Of a DNA stretch of 43,565 nt, positions 1-8,270 are shown one piece after another. Position numbers and translations under genes: made by a program. The DNA comes from Firmicutes bacterium FC7. Its GTDB lineage: Bacteria; Bacillota; Clostridia; Tissierellales; Tissierellaceae. Each line of letters starts with the position of its first letter. The stretch's first letter is position 1. The DNA is taken from positions 26,177-69,741 of the forward strand of contig JAKELU010000007.1 of the NCBI GenBank assembly GCA_022760735.1, given 5' to 3'. The notes under the pieces were generated by a model. It ran no database searches, was not told the origin of the DNA, and was given only the letters and a program-made list of their open reading frames with translations.

Positions 1-45
1 TTTGCAACCTTTCATCTCAAGGCCACAAACATTATTATAGATCAT
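1..45 (-). CDS. Possible 5' end of a downstream gene (partial)
   Basis: An open frame starts with ATG at 45 and runs leftward out of the window; it reads MIYNNVCGLEMKGCK. It begins five bases after the hslO stop codon, which would fit an operon. No convincing ribosome-binding site precedes it (the upstream bases are an A-run), and 15 codons are too few to recognise a family. It may equally be untranslated sequence. Confidence 0.2.
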   Translation of the reverse strand, partial: MIYNNVCGLEMKGCK

Positions 46-50
46 ATTTT

Positions 51-929
51 TTAAATTGTCAACAGTATTTTTGATAAATCCTCTTTATTAAATTGATATT
101 TCGTATTACAGAAATGACATACTACTTCTGCTTGACCATCTTCATCTATTATATTTTGTATTTCTTCTTTACCTAGGCTAATTATAACTTTCTCAATTTT
201 TTCACGCGAACAATCACAATGATATTCTAAATCTAATGTTTCTAAAATTTCCATCTTAAAAGTTCCCAAAAGTTTTTCCATAATTTCCTCAGGAGATAAA
301 CCTTTATCAATCATTGTTGACATAGGTTCAATTTTTGATAGTGTATTCTCTATTACAGTTATTTCTTCATCTGAAACACCTGGAAGTAGCTGAATTATAT
401 AGCCTCCAGCTGCTCTGCAGGATAAATCCCTATCTACAAGAACACCTAAACTTACCGCTGAAGGAATTTGCTCTGAAACAACATAAAAATTAGCGATATC
501 TTCTGCTATTTCACCGGAGACAATACTAGCCTGACCAATATAAGGATCCTTTAAACCTAGATCCATAATTGTTGTTACAGTTCCATTTCTTCCAACTAAA
601 GTTCCTACATCAAGTTTTCCATCTCTTCTACTTGGTACATCAGCCATTGGATTATCAACTTCACCTTTAACTTGTCCACGGTTATTTGCTACTACTAGTA
701 TTTTCCCTAAAGGCCCATCGCCAGCAATTTTTAATGTTAGAAGATCTTTTTCATTTTTCATCATAGCACCCATCATTGCACCCACGGTTAAACTTCTACC
801 CAAGGCTGCAGTTGCTGTTGGGGATGTATTATGGATCTTTCTTGCTTCTTCAACTAAATTTGTTGTTTTAGAAACAAAAACTCTAATTCGTCCTAATTTA
901 TCTATACCCCTTATCATATAATCTTTCAT
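51..929 (-). CDS. hslO: Redox-regulated holdase chaperone Hsp33
   Basis: Hsp33 is a cytosolic chaperone switched on by oxidation: four C-terminal cysteines hold zinc when reduced and form disulfides under oxidative or heat stress, exposing surfaces that hold unfolding proteins. The protein is 292 aa, normal for the family. The zinc cysteines are visible as CDC near residue 238 and CHFC near 271. I chose the ATG at 929 because AGGTGAT lies at good distance upstream; a GTG nine bases earlier is part of that ribosome-binding site. The gene has the same direction as the cold-shock gene behind it, but a hairpin at 958-975 separates them. Assignment is secure. Confidence 0.95.
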   Translation of the reverse strand: MKDYMIRGIDKLGRIRVFVSKTTNLVEEARKIHNTSPTATAALGRSLTVGAMMGAMMKNEKDLLTLKIAGDGPLGKILVVANNRGQVKGEVDNPMADVPSRRDGKLDVGTLVGRNGTVTTIMDLGLKDPYIGQASIVSGEIAEDIANFYVVSEQIPSAVSLGVLVDRDLSCRAAGGYIIQLLPGVSDEEITVIENTLSKIEPMSTMIDKGLSPEEIMEKLLGTFKMEILETLDLEYHCDCSREKIEKVIISLGKEEIQNIIDEDGQAEVVCHFCNTKYQFNKEDLSKILLTI

Positions 930-957
930 TGATATCACCTTTATTTATAAATATTAA

Positions 958-975
958 AAGCCCCACTAGGGGCTT
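958..975 (-). terminator. Terminator hairpin after the cold-shock gene
   Basis: AAGCCCC and GGGGCTT form a perfect 7-bp stem with a 4-nt loop, followed on the minus strand by a short T-rich stretch. It lies ten bases beyond the cold-shock stop codon and upstream of hslO. Confidence 0.7.
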
Positions 976-985
976 AATTTTAAAA

Positions 986-1186
986 TTATAGCTTAATTAC
1001 ATTACTAGCTTGAAGTCCTTTTTCTCCCTGTGTTAAGTCAAATTCTACCTGTTGACCTTCTTCTAGTGATTTATATCCATCACCCTGAATGGATGAAAAA
1101 TGAACAAATACATCTTCCCCAGTGTCACTAGTTATAAACCCATAACCTTTTGTTGCATTAAACCATTTTACAGTGCCTTTTGTCAT
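986..1186 (-). CDS. Cold-shock protein, CspA family
   Basis: A 66-aa single cold-shock domain (five-stranded OB fold) that binds single-stranded RNA and DNA and acts as an RNA chaperone. The two RNP motifs are visible: KGYGFIT near residues 13-19 and VFVHFSS near 26-32. Length is typical. The start ATG is preceded by GGAGGG at 8-nt spacing. It has its own promoter (1225-1254) with an untranslated leader and a terminator behind it, so it is probably monocistronic. Several Csp paralogues are usual in Clostridia, so I give no exact paralogue symbol. Confidence 0.95.
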   Translation of the reverse strand: MTKGTVKWFNATKGYGFITSDTGEDVFVHFSSIQGDGYKSLEEGQQVEFDLTQGEKGLQASNVIKL

Positions 1187-1224
1187 TAATTATTCCCTCC
1201 ATAAATCTCTAAACCTAATTTTGT

Positions 1225-1254
1225 ATTTTATCATAAGCTATAATTCTATGTCAA
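1225..1254 (-). promoter_or_regulatory. Sigma-A promoter of the cold-shock gene
   Basis: On the minus strand TTGACA is followed after 18 nt by TAAAAT, about 40 bases upstream of the cold-shock start codon. This agrees well with the housekeeping sigma consensus. Confidence 0.65.
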
Positions 1255-1300
1255 TTAATATACCCTTAATAGTAATATTATATGCTGACACTATTAACCA

Positions 1301-2041
1301 CTATTTAATAGCAACAAAATTAATTCTCTCATCAAATTCATTAAATTCATCAAAAGTAAAGGCACTATAACAATCTACTTTAGAAAAACCTGAATCCTTT
1401 AATAATTCAATAACATATTCTTCCTTATACGCTCTTTCTATGTGGACTTCATCAAACCTACTATATAGATTATCTCCCTCTTTTTGAAAAAATGTTAAGT
1501 AGAATTCACATAATTCTTTTTCAGTGTCAAAATAATTCTGCCATGTATAAAATACATCTTCTCTATCCTCAATAAATGTATTGTTTCCTATTATAGTTTT
1601 AAGCTTATAATATGAATTAATATCAAATATAAAAACACCATTTGGTTTTAAATGATTATAAACATTTTTGAAGCATTTTTTTAAATCATCATCTCTAGTA
1701 ATATAATTGATACTATCACAGATGGATATTACACTGTCAAATTTCTTACTTATATTAAAATCAATCATATTTTGATTTAATAATTTTACATTTTTAAATT
1801 TACCTAATTTTTCATAGGCTATAGTAAGCATTTCAGGCGATAAATCAAAACAAACTAAATTATATCTTTCTCTAGCTAAATAATATGACAAGTTTCCTGT
1901 ACCACATGCCATCTCTAAAATATCCTTAGGCTCTATATTATATCTTTGGAATATTTTAATAATATAATCAGACCACTCTTCATAATTAAAATCATTCATC
2001 AATTCATCATATAGAGAGGCAAAATCGCCATAGCTATTCAT
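1301..2041 (-). CDS. Class I SAM-dependent methyltransferase
   Basis: A 246-aa Rossmann-fold methyltransferase. The SAM-binding motif I, ILEMACGTGNLSYYLA, lies near residues 41-56; the acidic residue after strand 2 is in LVCFDLSPEM, and motif II is around VISICDSINYITR. The N-terminal MNSYGDFASLYDELM resembles the start of many small unassigned bacterial methyltransferases of the Methyltransf_25/11 type. The substrate cannot be told from sequence. It follows the SASP-like gene in the same direction with a 24-bp gap, so the two may be cotranscribed. The fold is secure and the role unknown. Confidence 0.85.
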   Translation of the reverse strand: MNSYGDFASLYDELMNDFNYEEWSDYIIKIFQRYNIEPKDILEMACGTGNLSYYLARERYNLVCFDLSPEMLTIAYEKLGKFKNVKLLNQNMIDFNISKKFDSVISICDSINYITRDDDLKKCFKNVYNHLKPNGVFIFDINSYYKLKTIIGNNTFIEDREDVFYTWQNYFDTEKELCEFYLTFFQKEGDNLYSRFDEVHIERAYKEEYVIELLKDSGFSKVDCYSAFTFDEFNEFDERINFVAIK

Positions 2042-2065
2042 ATATCACCATCCTAACTGCCGCCT

Positions 2066-2266
2066 TCATCCTTTTTTTTGCTGTTGTTTTTTTCTGGCGG
2101 TCATAATTCCTCCAATTCTTCCTGACTCTTTTGCGGTTAATCCAGCCCATCCTTCTTTTCTTATTTTGTCAGCAAGGCCAAGTTCGGAAGCTATCTCAAA
2201 TTTTAAACTATTTTCATCAATTTCTTGCTTTTTCTTTTTTTTCTTATTTTTACTCACATTGTTCAT
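2066..2266 (-). CDS. Small acid-soluble spore protein, alpha/beta-type, divergent
   Basis: A 66-aa protein with a lysine-rich head (a run of K near residues 7-13) and a region that matches alpha/beta SASP: EIASELGLADKI, then GWAGLTAKESGRIGG. The E-x-A-x-ELG and GW-G-LTA-GRIGG signatures are the conserved helices that wrap spore DNA into an A-like form and protect it. It differs from the classical SASP at 6385-6597 in its basic head, its GRIGG instead of GYVGG, and its short tail, and resembles the SspF-like divergent subgroup. A good GGAGG site precedes the start. Confidence 0.8.
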   Translation of the reverse strand: MNNVSKNKKKKKKQEIDENSLKFEIASELGLADKIRKEGWAGLTAKESGRIGGIMTARKKQQQKKG

Positions 2267-2307
2267 AATATCCCTCCTAATTTTATTATTAGGAGTTTAA
2301 ATATTGA

Positions 2308-3240
2308 TTATACGTGAAAAAGCATTTTATAGTTTAAAAGCATAAAAGCTAATACTATGACAAAAATAGGAAGATACTTTATAACTCCATAATTATCTTT
2401 GCTAAAGTTTAATTCAGTAATATTATAGTCTTGTTCAATATGATCATGCATTGGAAGCCTTCTTAGCAAAATAATAAGTATTATACTAGATATGAAGGCA
2501 ATTACGCCAATTATAATAATAGACATTACAACCTCATAACCATTAGTTAGTACACTAGTATTATTGGCTAATTCATCAATCTCTTTGGAATATTTTGTTA
2601 TAAAATATCCTATAGTAAGTGCTATCCCATTATTCATAGCATGACCCAAAATCGATGAGTACAAAGAATTAGTTTTATAAACTATGATTCCTAGTATAAT
2701 CCCTAAAAACGTAGGACCAACGAAATTTAGAATATTAAAATGGAAAATTCCAAACAAGACTCCTGTTATTATAATAGCTTTCTTATGCCCTATCTTTTCA
2801 TAGGAGCTGAACATTGTGCCTCTAAACATAACCTCTTCACATATACCTGGTGAAATTGCAATTATAAACATACTTATAAAATATTCAATCGATGTTGTAG
2901 GAATGGGTACTGATGTGGGCATCGCTGAAGTAAAGTTATTTATAATTGCTAAAAAAACTGCATTTAAAAAAATTGCAACTGGATAAGCAAAAATCATTGC
3001 TAATATAACAATAAACAGATCCTTCAAACTAACAGGATTAAGTTTAAAAACATCTTTTAATGAATATCCTCTTAACTTAAGATATATTATATTGGGTAGT
3101 AGTATTAAAATATATTCAGTAATTAAAAGGCCTGAGTAAATCTCTCGAGTTTGTACCAAGTATCCAATAAATAATAATGCAAATCCCAATACAAGATATA
3201 TAAGATTCACTTCAAAAATACTTGGTTTCCTAGTTACCAT
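2308..3240 (-). CDS. CPBP-family intramembrane glutamic protease (CAAX-protease-like)
   Basis: A 310-aa polytopic membrane protein with about eight hydrophobic segments. The three catalytic motifs of the CPBP/Abi family are intact: EEVMFRG (E135-E136, R140), FGIFHF (F163, H167) and HAMNN (H200, N204). The family includes prenyl-protein CAAX endopeptidases and bacterial homologues linked to bacteriocin immunity or regulated intramembrane proteolysis; the substrate here cannot be inferred. A strong GGGGGAG site precedes the ATG. It follows hpt in the same direction, with a 22-bp perfect palindrome between the two genes. Confidence 0.88.
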   Translation of the reverse strand: MVTRKPSIFEVNLIYLVLGFALLFIGYLVQTREIYSGLLITEYILILLPNIIYLKLRGYSLKDVFKLNPVSLKDLFIVILAMIFAYPVAIFLNAVFLAIINNFTSAMPTSVPIPTTSIEYFISMFIIAISPGICEEVMFRGTMFSSYEKIGHKKAIIITGVLFGIFHFNILNFVGPTFLGIILGIIVYKTNSLYSSILGHAMNNGIALTIGYFITKYSKEIDELANNTSVLTNGYEVVMSIIIIGVIAFISSIILIILLRRLPMHDHIEQDYNITELNFSKDNYGVIKYLPIFVIVLAFMLLNYKMLFHV

Positions 3241-3262
3241 AGAACTCCCCCTTTAACAAATA

Positions 3263-3284
3263 CACCTACAGTATACTGTAGGTG
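3263..3284 (-). terminator. 22-bp perfect palindrome between hpt and the CPBP gene
   Basis: Both halves (CACCTACAGTA and its complement) are exact, with no loop bases. It stands 7 bp after the hpt stop and 23 bp before the CPBP start. The bases after it on the minus strand (GTATTTGTT) give only a weak T-tract, so it may be a leaky terminator, an RNA-stabilising hairpin or an operator. Confidence 0.5.
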
Positions 3285-3290
3285 ATGATT

Positions 3291-3815
3291 TTATTCAAAT
3301 GTGAAAATATAAGGGATGTTTCTATAATGGTCACCGTAATTTAGGCCATAACCAACTATGAATACATCTGGTATTGTAAATCCACTGTAATCAGGAGTTA
3401 AATCTACTTGTCTTCTACTTGGTTTATCTAATAATACACAGACTTTAACACTATTTGGATTTTTATCATTAATATGTTCGATAACTTTTTTCAGTGTAAA
3501 TCCAGAATCTATAATGTCGTCAACAATCAAAACATCTTTACCTTCAACTTTAGCTCTAAGGTCATGAACAATTTCTACTACCCCAGAAGTTACTTCATTG
3601 TTTCCATAACTAGCGGTGGTAATGAAATCTATCTCTAAAGGAACTGATATTTCTCTTACTAGATCAGCAGCAAATATAAAGCTTCCTCTTAATAGAGAAA
3701 CTACAACTAAGTTCTTTCCTTGATAGCTTTCACTTAACTCTTTTCCCAAATCCTTGATCCTGGCACTGATTTCATCTCTAGAAAACAATACTTTTTCTCT
3801 TTTGTTGCCCTCCAA
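3291..3815 (-). CDS. hpt: Hypoxanthine-guanine phosphoribosyltransferase
   Basis: Salvages hypoxanthine and guanine to IMP and GMP using PRPP in the cytosol. The PRPP-binding loop VLIVDDIIDSG is intact, and the pyrophosphate loop region SLLRGSF and the C-terminal VGYGLNY that stacks on the purine are visible. The start is best placed at a TTG: AGGGGGAG stands 6 nt before it, whereas an in-frame ATG 18 bases upstream has no ribosome-binding site and contains that SD inside its own codons. The resulting protein is about 174 aa, normal for bacterial Hpt. Function is secure, start likely. Confidence 0.93.
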   Translation of the reverse strand: MEGNKREKVLFSRDEISARIKDLGKELSESYQGKNLVVVSLLRGSFIFAADLVREISVPLEIDFITTASYGNNEVTSGVVEIVHDLRAKVEGKDVLIVDDIIDSGFTLKKVIEHINDKNPNSVKVCVLLDKPSRRQVDLTPDYSGFTIPDVFIVGYGLNYGDHYRNIPYIFTFE

Positions 3816-3866
3816 TGTTTTCTCCCCCTTCATATTGTTTAAATAAACGAGTATGTTTTAGCCTCG

Positions 3867-3998
3867 CTATATCTTTTTGGAGTTTCTTCTTATGAGTTCC
3901 TTTATTTCCCTCAACTCTTTTAGCATACAATTTAACGTATACTGAAAGCTAATTAATATAATAAATATTATAACACCTATTATGATTTTTATATCCAT
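3867..3998 (-). CDS. Small single-pass membrane protein, 43 aa
   Basis: An unrecognised short ORF with a coding look: MDIKIIIGVIIFIILISF is a hydrophobic transmembrane segment, followed by a charged amphipathic tail (KELREIKELIRR) and a lysine-rich end. Its ribosome-binding site GGAAGG is formed by the last codons of the SSB-like gene, whose stop lies 4 bp upstream of the ATG, so translation is probably coupled. The topology (N-terminal anchor plus charged helix) resembles small membrane-anchored coiled-coil proteins. No function can be given. Confidence 0.55.
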   Translation of the reverse strand: MDIKIIIGVIIFIILISFQYTLNCMLKELREIKELIRRNSKKI

Positions 3999-4002
3999 AA
4001 TT

Positions 4003-4677
4003 TTATCCTTCCAGTTCGTAACCTTCCATCCTGTTATTATCATTTTCTATATATTCCAGTTTAGATAATGATACCTCAAAAGCTACCTTAGTTTCAACCT
4101 CTCCTGAAGGTAATTTTTTTTGATACTCTCTTGATTGTATTCTCCCCCAAATTCTAATGTGGTCGCCTACAATTAAATTATCGCAGAATCTTGCATTTCT
4201 ACCCCATGCAATACAAGGAATATAATCTGATTTATTATATGGCCTGTTAACAGCTAATAAAATATCTGTAATTTCCCTTCCAAATGGAGTGGTTCTATAG
4301 ACTGGCTTTTTACATATATACCCATCAAGATATATTTCATTTGGTTTTCTCAACTTATCCTGAAGTTCTTCTTCTAATGGTATGGTTATCTCTCTTGCAA
4401 AGATAGTTAATATCAGTTTGTTGTTAGATCCAACAAACCTATTGTATGATCTTAGTTGCCCTTCAATTATAACATACTGTCCCAATTGTAAGTCAATATT
4501 AAATAGTAATCTTTCTGAAATAGTGATTGGCAGTACATCCACAGAGGAACTTAAGCGAGGAACCTCTAAGTTAAATAAATAAAACTTCTCTCCGTACATT
4601 TCATGACTCAGTTCTTTGTCTGACACCACCTTACCAACAACTCTTACCATATTTGTCTCAATAACTTTATCTACCAC
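4003..4677 (-). CDS. SSB-like protein with two OB folds
   Basis: A 224-aa protein built from two related halves. Residues about 8-95 (VRVVGKVV to LILTIFAREI) and about 112-215 (IYLDGYICKKPVYRTTPFG to LSKLEYIE) each have the SSB OB-fold pattern; the second half has the classical ITDILLAVNR and YIPCIAWGRNA strands of bacterial SSB. It lacks the acidic DDDIPF-type tail through which the housekeeping SSB recruits partners, so it is not the main SSB. Two-domain proteins of this kind occur in Clostridia; their role is unclear, perhaps a specialised ssDNA binder. It is coupled to the small membrane ORF downstream. Confidence 0.75.
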   Translation of the reverse strand: MVDKVIETNMVRVVGKVVSDKELSHEMYGEKFYLFNLEVPRLSSSVDVLPITISERLLFNIDLQLGQYVIIEGQLRSYNRFVGSNNKLILTIFAREITIPLEEELQDKLRKPNEIYLDGYICKKPVYRTTPFGREITDILLAVNRPYNKSDYIPCIAWGRNARFCDNLIVGDHIRIWGRIQSREYQKKLPSGEVETKVAFEVSLSKLEYIENDNNRMEGYELEG

Positions 4678-4748
4678 GAAACTCCCTCCCTATTCATGTG
4701 TTTATATCTTTTACTATAGATATTCTCGAGGTAGACAAAATATGCATT

Positions 4749-4783
4749 AAAAAATAAGCCGAGTATTCTCCGCTTATTTTTTA
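4749..4783 (-). terminator. Intrinsic terminator
   Basis: AAAAAATAAGC and GCTTATTTTTT form a stem with a 12-nt loop, with a T-run on either strand. It lies directly after the stop codon of the 4788-5411 gene and isolates it from the SSB-like gene. Confidence 0.85.
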
Positions 4784-4787
4784 ATAA

Positions 4788-5411
4788 CTACAAAATATTT
4801 AAGTTTATATTCTTATAAGTATTTTGATTAAATACACTAGCTCCAATTATTAAGTTTAAAGCCACAGCAGCAAGAACGGGATATACATCCTTTTCATTAT
4901 TTGATTTAATAAAAATTGGGAACTCAAATGGTTCAATTTTTTCTCCACAAAAAGGGACAATGTCCCTTTGCAAACATAAATTAACTTCTATTAGATTTTT
5001 AACATTGTAACTTGATATTGTTAATGTAGCCTTATTATTAAATCCATAATTTATCGCTATGACACTACCTAAATTAGATAAAAATGGCATTAAATCTTCC
5101 TCATCAGAGTTATAAATACATACCCTGCTTTTTTTAAAAAGATTTACTATATTATCTTTACAATACTCTTTAATAAATGAATGGACTACTATATCAAAAC
5201 ATAAATTATTAAAATTTATATTACACAGTTCTTCTTCTAACAAATCAAACACAATTAAGGTAATTTTATCATTGCTAAAACCTATGATATTTTGAGTACG
5301 CTCATACACTACTTCAAATCCTGATAATAAAAACAATTCCTTAGTCGCCTTAATAATATTTCTTTTTCTATTTTCTTCAAAAAGCCCAATAAATAGTACT
5401 TTTTCATTCAC
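4788..5411 (-). CDS. Uncharacterised protein, weak Mur-ligase-like character
   Basis: A 207-aa protein I do not recognise with confidence. The order of elements recalls the middle and end of a Mur-ligase ATP-binding domain: VIAINYGFNNKATLTISSY (residues about 116-134), then EKIEPFEFPIFIKS, then the small-residue stretch PVLAAVALNLIIGAS, comparable to the N-x-LAA-A-x-x-x-G motif of MurE and FolC proteins. The N-terminus lacks a GTNGKT-type P-loop, so it could not act as a normal ligase. It shares direction with the deacetylase upstream (12-bp gap), so a cell-wall or spore-cortex role is possible but unproven. Confidence 0.5.
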   Translation of the reverse strand: MNEKVLFIGLFEENRKRNIIKATKELFLLSGFEVVYERTQNIIGFSNDKITLIVFDLLEEELCNINFNNLCFDIVVHSFIKEYCKDNIVNLFKKSRVCIYNSDEEDLMPFLSNLGSVIAINYGFNNKATLTISSYNVKNLIEVNLCLQRDIVPFCGEKIEPFEFPIFIKSNNEKDVYPVLAAVALNLIIGASVFNQNTYKNINLNIL

Positions 5412-5423
5412 TTTAATCCCTCG

Positions 5424-6185
5424 TTATTTTAAATATATTTGTCTGCCTCTATTATCAATTTCATAATTATCTTTATATATAAGCTCAGATATTGGTACAA
5501 TCTCATATCCCTTTTCTTGTAGTCTTTGTATTACTATAGGTAAATATTCTTTAATGTATTTAGCATTATTGTGGAACAAAACTATAGAACCGTCCGTTAC
5601 ATTTTTTAAGACTCTATCCACTACAGGCTCAACACCTAATTCTTTCCAGTCCAAAGAGTCAATATCCCACTGAATTGTAAAATATCCCATTTCTCTTGCA
5701 GTTTGTATTACCAGGTCATTATAGTCTCCAAATGGAGGTCTAAATAATATAGGTTTTTTCTTTGTAATATTATAAATTTTATCCTCCGTATCTTTTAATT
5801 CCTTTATAATCTGATCTCGAGATAATTGGGACATATTAGGATGAGTACTTGAGTGATTTCCAATTTCATGTCCTCTATTGTGAATTTCTTCAACCCAATT
5901 AGGATACTTATCTACCCAAAATCCTACTAAGAAAAATGTTGATTTAACCTTGTATTTATCTAATATTTCCAAAATATCATCTGTGAATTCATCGCCCCAA
6001 GCTGCATCAAATGATATTGCTATCTTTTTATCATTTCGATCTACGCTATAAATAGGAAGTTCCTTTTTTGGAGAAAATACTTCTAAAATAGCATTATCTT
6101 TTAGAAACAATATTATGAATATTATTATTAATATAATAAATATAATTGCTGCCCTAATAAAAAAATTATATCTATGGTATCTCAT
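5424..6185 (-). CDS. Membrane-anchored polysaccharide deacetylase (PdaB-like, NodB fold)
   Basis: A 253-aa protein with an N-terminal membrane anchor (residues about 8-29) and an extracytoplasmic NodB homology domain that removes N-acetyl groups from peptidoglycan or another glycan. The motifs are visible: FDAAWGDE (catalytic D60; the AWGDE variant is common in PdaB-type proteins), HSSTHP (metal ligands H111 and H115), RPPFG (149-153) and a late IVLFHN. The variant motif 1 and the sporulation genes nearby suggest a role in spore cortex or mother-cell wall, but this is inference. It probably leads an operon with the downstream 4788-5411 gene. Confidence 0.85.
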   Translation of the reverse strand: MRYHRYNFFIRAAIIFIILIIIFIILFLKDNAILEVFSPKKELPIYSVDRNDKKIAISFDAAWGDEFTDDILEILDKYKVKSTFFLVGFWVDKYPNWVEEIHNRGHEIGNHSSTHPNMSQLSRDQIIKELKDTEDKIYNITKKKPILFRPPFGDYNDLVIQTAREMGYFTIQWDIDSLDWKELGVEPVVDRVLKNVTDGSIVLFHNNAKYIKEYLPIVIQRLQEKGYEIVPISELIYKDNYEIDNRGRQIYLK

Positions 6186-6384
6186 AAAATTATCCCTCCT
6201 GTATACTATAGATATTCTTTACAAAAAAATTTTATTACCAAAATTTACTTTCAAAAATTAAAGATTATTTACAAAAATAATTAATAATATACATATGATA
6301 ATAAATTTCCAGGATATATTTTTTTTATCTGGATATATTATAATTACAACAAGTTTAAATATTGTTGTAAAGGAGGAAGGAGAA

Positions 6385-6597
6385 ATGGCTAACAACACTG
6401 GTAGAAATAGAATAGTTGTTCCAGCGGCACGTCAAGCTTTAGACCAAATGAAACTTGAGATAGCAAATGAGCTTGGAGTAGCTAACTATGACAGCATAGA
6501 TAAAGGCGAATTACCTTCCAGAGTAAATGGCTACGTTGGTGGATATATGGTCAAGAGATTAGTGGAGAGTGCCCAAAACCAATTAGCTGGAAGATAG
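6385..6597 (+). CDS. Small acid-soluble spore protein, alpha/beta type
   Basis: A 70-aa classical alpha/beta SASP, the abundant spore-core protein that coats DNA, protects it from UV and heat, and feeds outgrowth after GPR protease cleavage. The signature KLEIANELGV carries the GPR cleavage region, and VNGYVGGYMVKRLVE is the second conserved helix. The start is the ATG with AGGAGGAAGGAG upstream; a longer frame to 6295 has no ribosome-binding site. A 7-bp hairpin (ACAACAA with TTGTTGT) sits just before the RBS in the leader. Expression would be forespore-specific (sigma-G), but I could not place a convincing sigma-G promoter. Confidence 0.95.
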   Translation: MANNTGRNRIVVPAARQALDQMKLEIANELGVANYDSIDKGELPSRVNGYVGGYMVKRLVESAQNQLAGR

Positions 6598-6628
6598 GAT
6601 TTTAGTATATAGATTAGTATATAAATAT

Positions 6629-6658
6629 GAGAAGTGGAATTCCACTTCTCTTTTTTTT
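6629..6658 (+). terminator. Terminator of the SASP gene
   Basis: A perfect 11-bp palindromic stem (GAGAAGTGGAA and its complement) is followed by eight T residues, 31 bp after the SASP stop codon. Confidence 0.9.
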
Positions 6659-6699
6659 ATGATATGATATAATTTAGTTATTAAAGTTGAGGTGATTAG

Positions 6700-7236
6700 A
6701 TGAACTATTTTAACACTGAAGATGTTGCACAAAATAAACTATTGATATTGTATATTTTGAATTCATCACCTAAAAACTTCACAAATGCCGAACTTACCGA
6801 GTTTATATTAGAAAAAGGATATATGAACTATTTTATATTGCAACAATATATAAGTGAACTTATTGATGGTCAATTAATTGAAATTGAAACTGTAAATGAT
6901 TCCGAGGTATATAATGTTTTAGAAAAAGGTATAATTACTCTTGATTTATTCCAAAGTAAAATTCCTGAAAAAATAATACAGGAATTAACTGATGAATTTA
7001 GAATTCAGGAATTATTAAAAGTTAGAGAAACGCAGATAGTAGGTGACTGTTATCCAAAGGAAAATAACCAGTATACAGTAAATCTTAAGCTTATAGAAAA
7101 TGAAGAAACTCTTTTTAGTCTTTATCTAGATGTCGCATCCGAAGAACAGGGTAAAAAATTCTGCAAATTATGGAAAGAAAAAACAGAAGTAATTTATCAA
7201 AAAATATTAAATATTTTTATAAAAGCTGACATTTAA
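6700..7236 (+). CDS. DUF4364 family protein
   Basis: A 178-aa protein matching the Clostridia-specific DUF4364 family. The N-terminal 80 residues read as a winged-helix fold: KLLILYILNSSPKNFTNAEL, then the YFILQQYISELIDGQLIE helix-turn-helix, then the wing around YNVLEKG. The C-terminal half holds beta strands that end in a helix. Known members are uncharacterised and presumed transcription regulators. The gene stands alone with GAGGTGA before the ATG. Its 3' end overlaps the convergent beta-propeller gene by 4 bp. Confidence 0.85.
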   Translation: MNYFNTEDVAQNKLLILYILNSSPKNFTNAELTEFILEKGYMNYFILQQYISELIDGQLIEIETVNDSEVYNVLEKGIITLDLFQSKIPEKIIQELTDEFRIQELLKVRETQIVGDCYPKENNQYTVNLKLIENEETLFSLYLDVASEEQGKKFCKLWKEKTEVIYQKILNIFIKADI

Positions 7237-8135
7237 AGTAGGATAAGACCTTGTGGTTCCTTTCCTACTTTTATCTTTTTTACTATTGAATCTTTATCTA
7301 AATCTATTATTAAAACTAAATCATTAAGTAAATCAGTTAAATAAATATAATTATTATCCTTTATGATTTTATTTGGCATACCACCAATTAGTAGCCTTTT
7401 GGTTAAACTTTTATTTTCCAAATTAAAGTTATAAAGATAACCATCTTCCGGATTAGATAATAAAAAGTTATTATCATCTACCATTACAAAATCAATATAA
7501 ATTCCCTTTATCTTATAATCTCTTAATTCCTTAGAATATAAATCTAATACAGAAATACTACTAAAATTCATCACACCATTATTTATATAAGATAAAATAT
7601 AAATTTTCCCATTCTTAATAAAAATGCGAATTGGTTGTGAGTTTATACTTTGTACCTCTACCGAATTATCTAGCAAATTAATTATCGAAATACTATTACC
7701 GTTTGTATTAGCAATATATGCCTTAAGTGACATACTATCTATTTGTAAGTCTGAGGGCTTTTCCCCTAAATAAATCTCTTCAACTAGATGAAGCGTTGAC
7801 TCGTCTAAAATAGATAATGAATTAGAGTCACAATTTAAAATATAAATCTTTTTATCATAAATTTTTATACAAATCGGGAATCTGCCTAGCGCTATCTTTT
7901 CTTTAATTAATTTTTGAGAAATATCTAAAATAATTAACGATTCATCGTAAGAATTTAAAACAAGAAGTTCTCCATTTCTATTTAATGTCATATCCCAAGG
8001 TCCTACACGTCTGTTAGTTTTCATTAAATCTTTTATACTGATATTTTCAATTTTATCTAGGTCCTCAAGATCAATTATACTTATTGTATCATCTCCAATA
8101 TTCCCAGTAATTATTTTATTCTGTAACAAAAACAT
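7233..8135 (-). CDS. YVTN-type beta-propeller repeat protein
   Basis: A 300-aa protein made of about seven repeats of roughly 40 residues with the pattern 'I-x-D/L-x-x-x-x-K-x-I-x-V-G-x-x-P', for example LGEKPSDLQIDSMSLKAYI, LIGGMPNKIIKDNNYIYLT and VGKEPQGLILL. This is the YncE/YVTN propeller pattern. There is no signal peptide, so it should stay in the cytosol. The function is unknown; such proteins often act as binding platforms. GGGGG stands 3 nt before the ATG but 9 nt before an in-frame TTG two codons in, so the true start may be that TTG. Confidence 0.75.
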   Translation of the reverse strand: MFLLQNKIITGNIGDDTISIIDLEDLDKIENISIKDLMKTNRRVGPWDMTLNRNGELLVLNSYDESLIILDISQKLIKEKIALGRFPICIKIYDKKIYILNCDSNSLSILDESTLHLVEEIYLGEKPSDLQIDSMSLKAYIANTNGNSISIINLLDNSVEVQSINSQPIRIFIKNGKIYILSYINNGVMNFSSISVLDLYSKELRDYKIKGIYIDFVMVDDNNFLLSNPEDGYLYNFNLENKSLTKRLLIGGMPNKIIKDNNYIYLTDLLNDLVLIIDLDKDSIVKKIKVGKEPQGLILL

Positions 8136-8270
8136 TCACCCCCTATTAGTTGAGCATAAGATTTTTCGCTTACTTTTACATAATTGAACAAGGTTCATGA
8201 ATTATCTATTAATTAGATTCTTCTTTATCTTAACCTTGATATAATCTATGCATAATAAGTAATTGGGGTG

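Noticed and set aside
6295-6384. N-terminal extension of the SASP (30 codons)
   Set aside because: The AGGAGGAAGGAG site points to the ATG at 6385 and the extension has no similarity to SASP.
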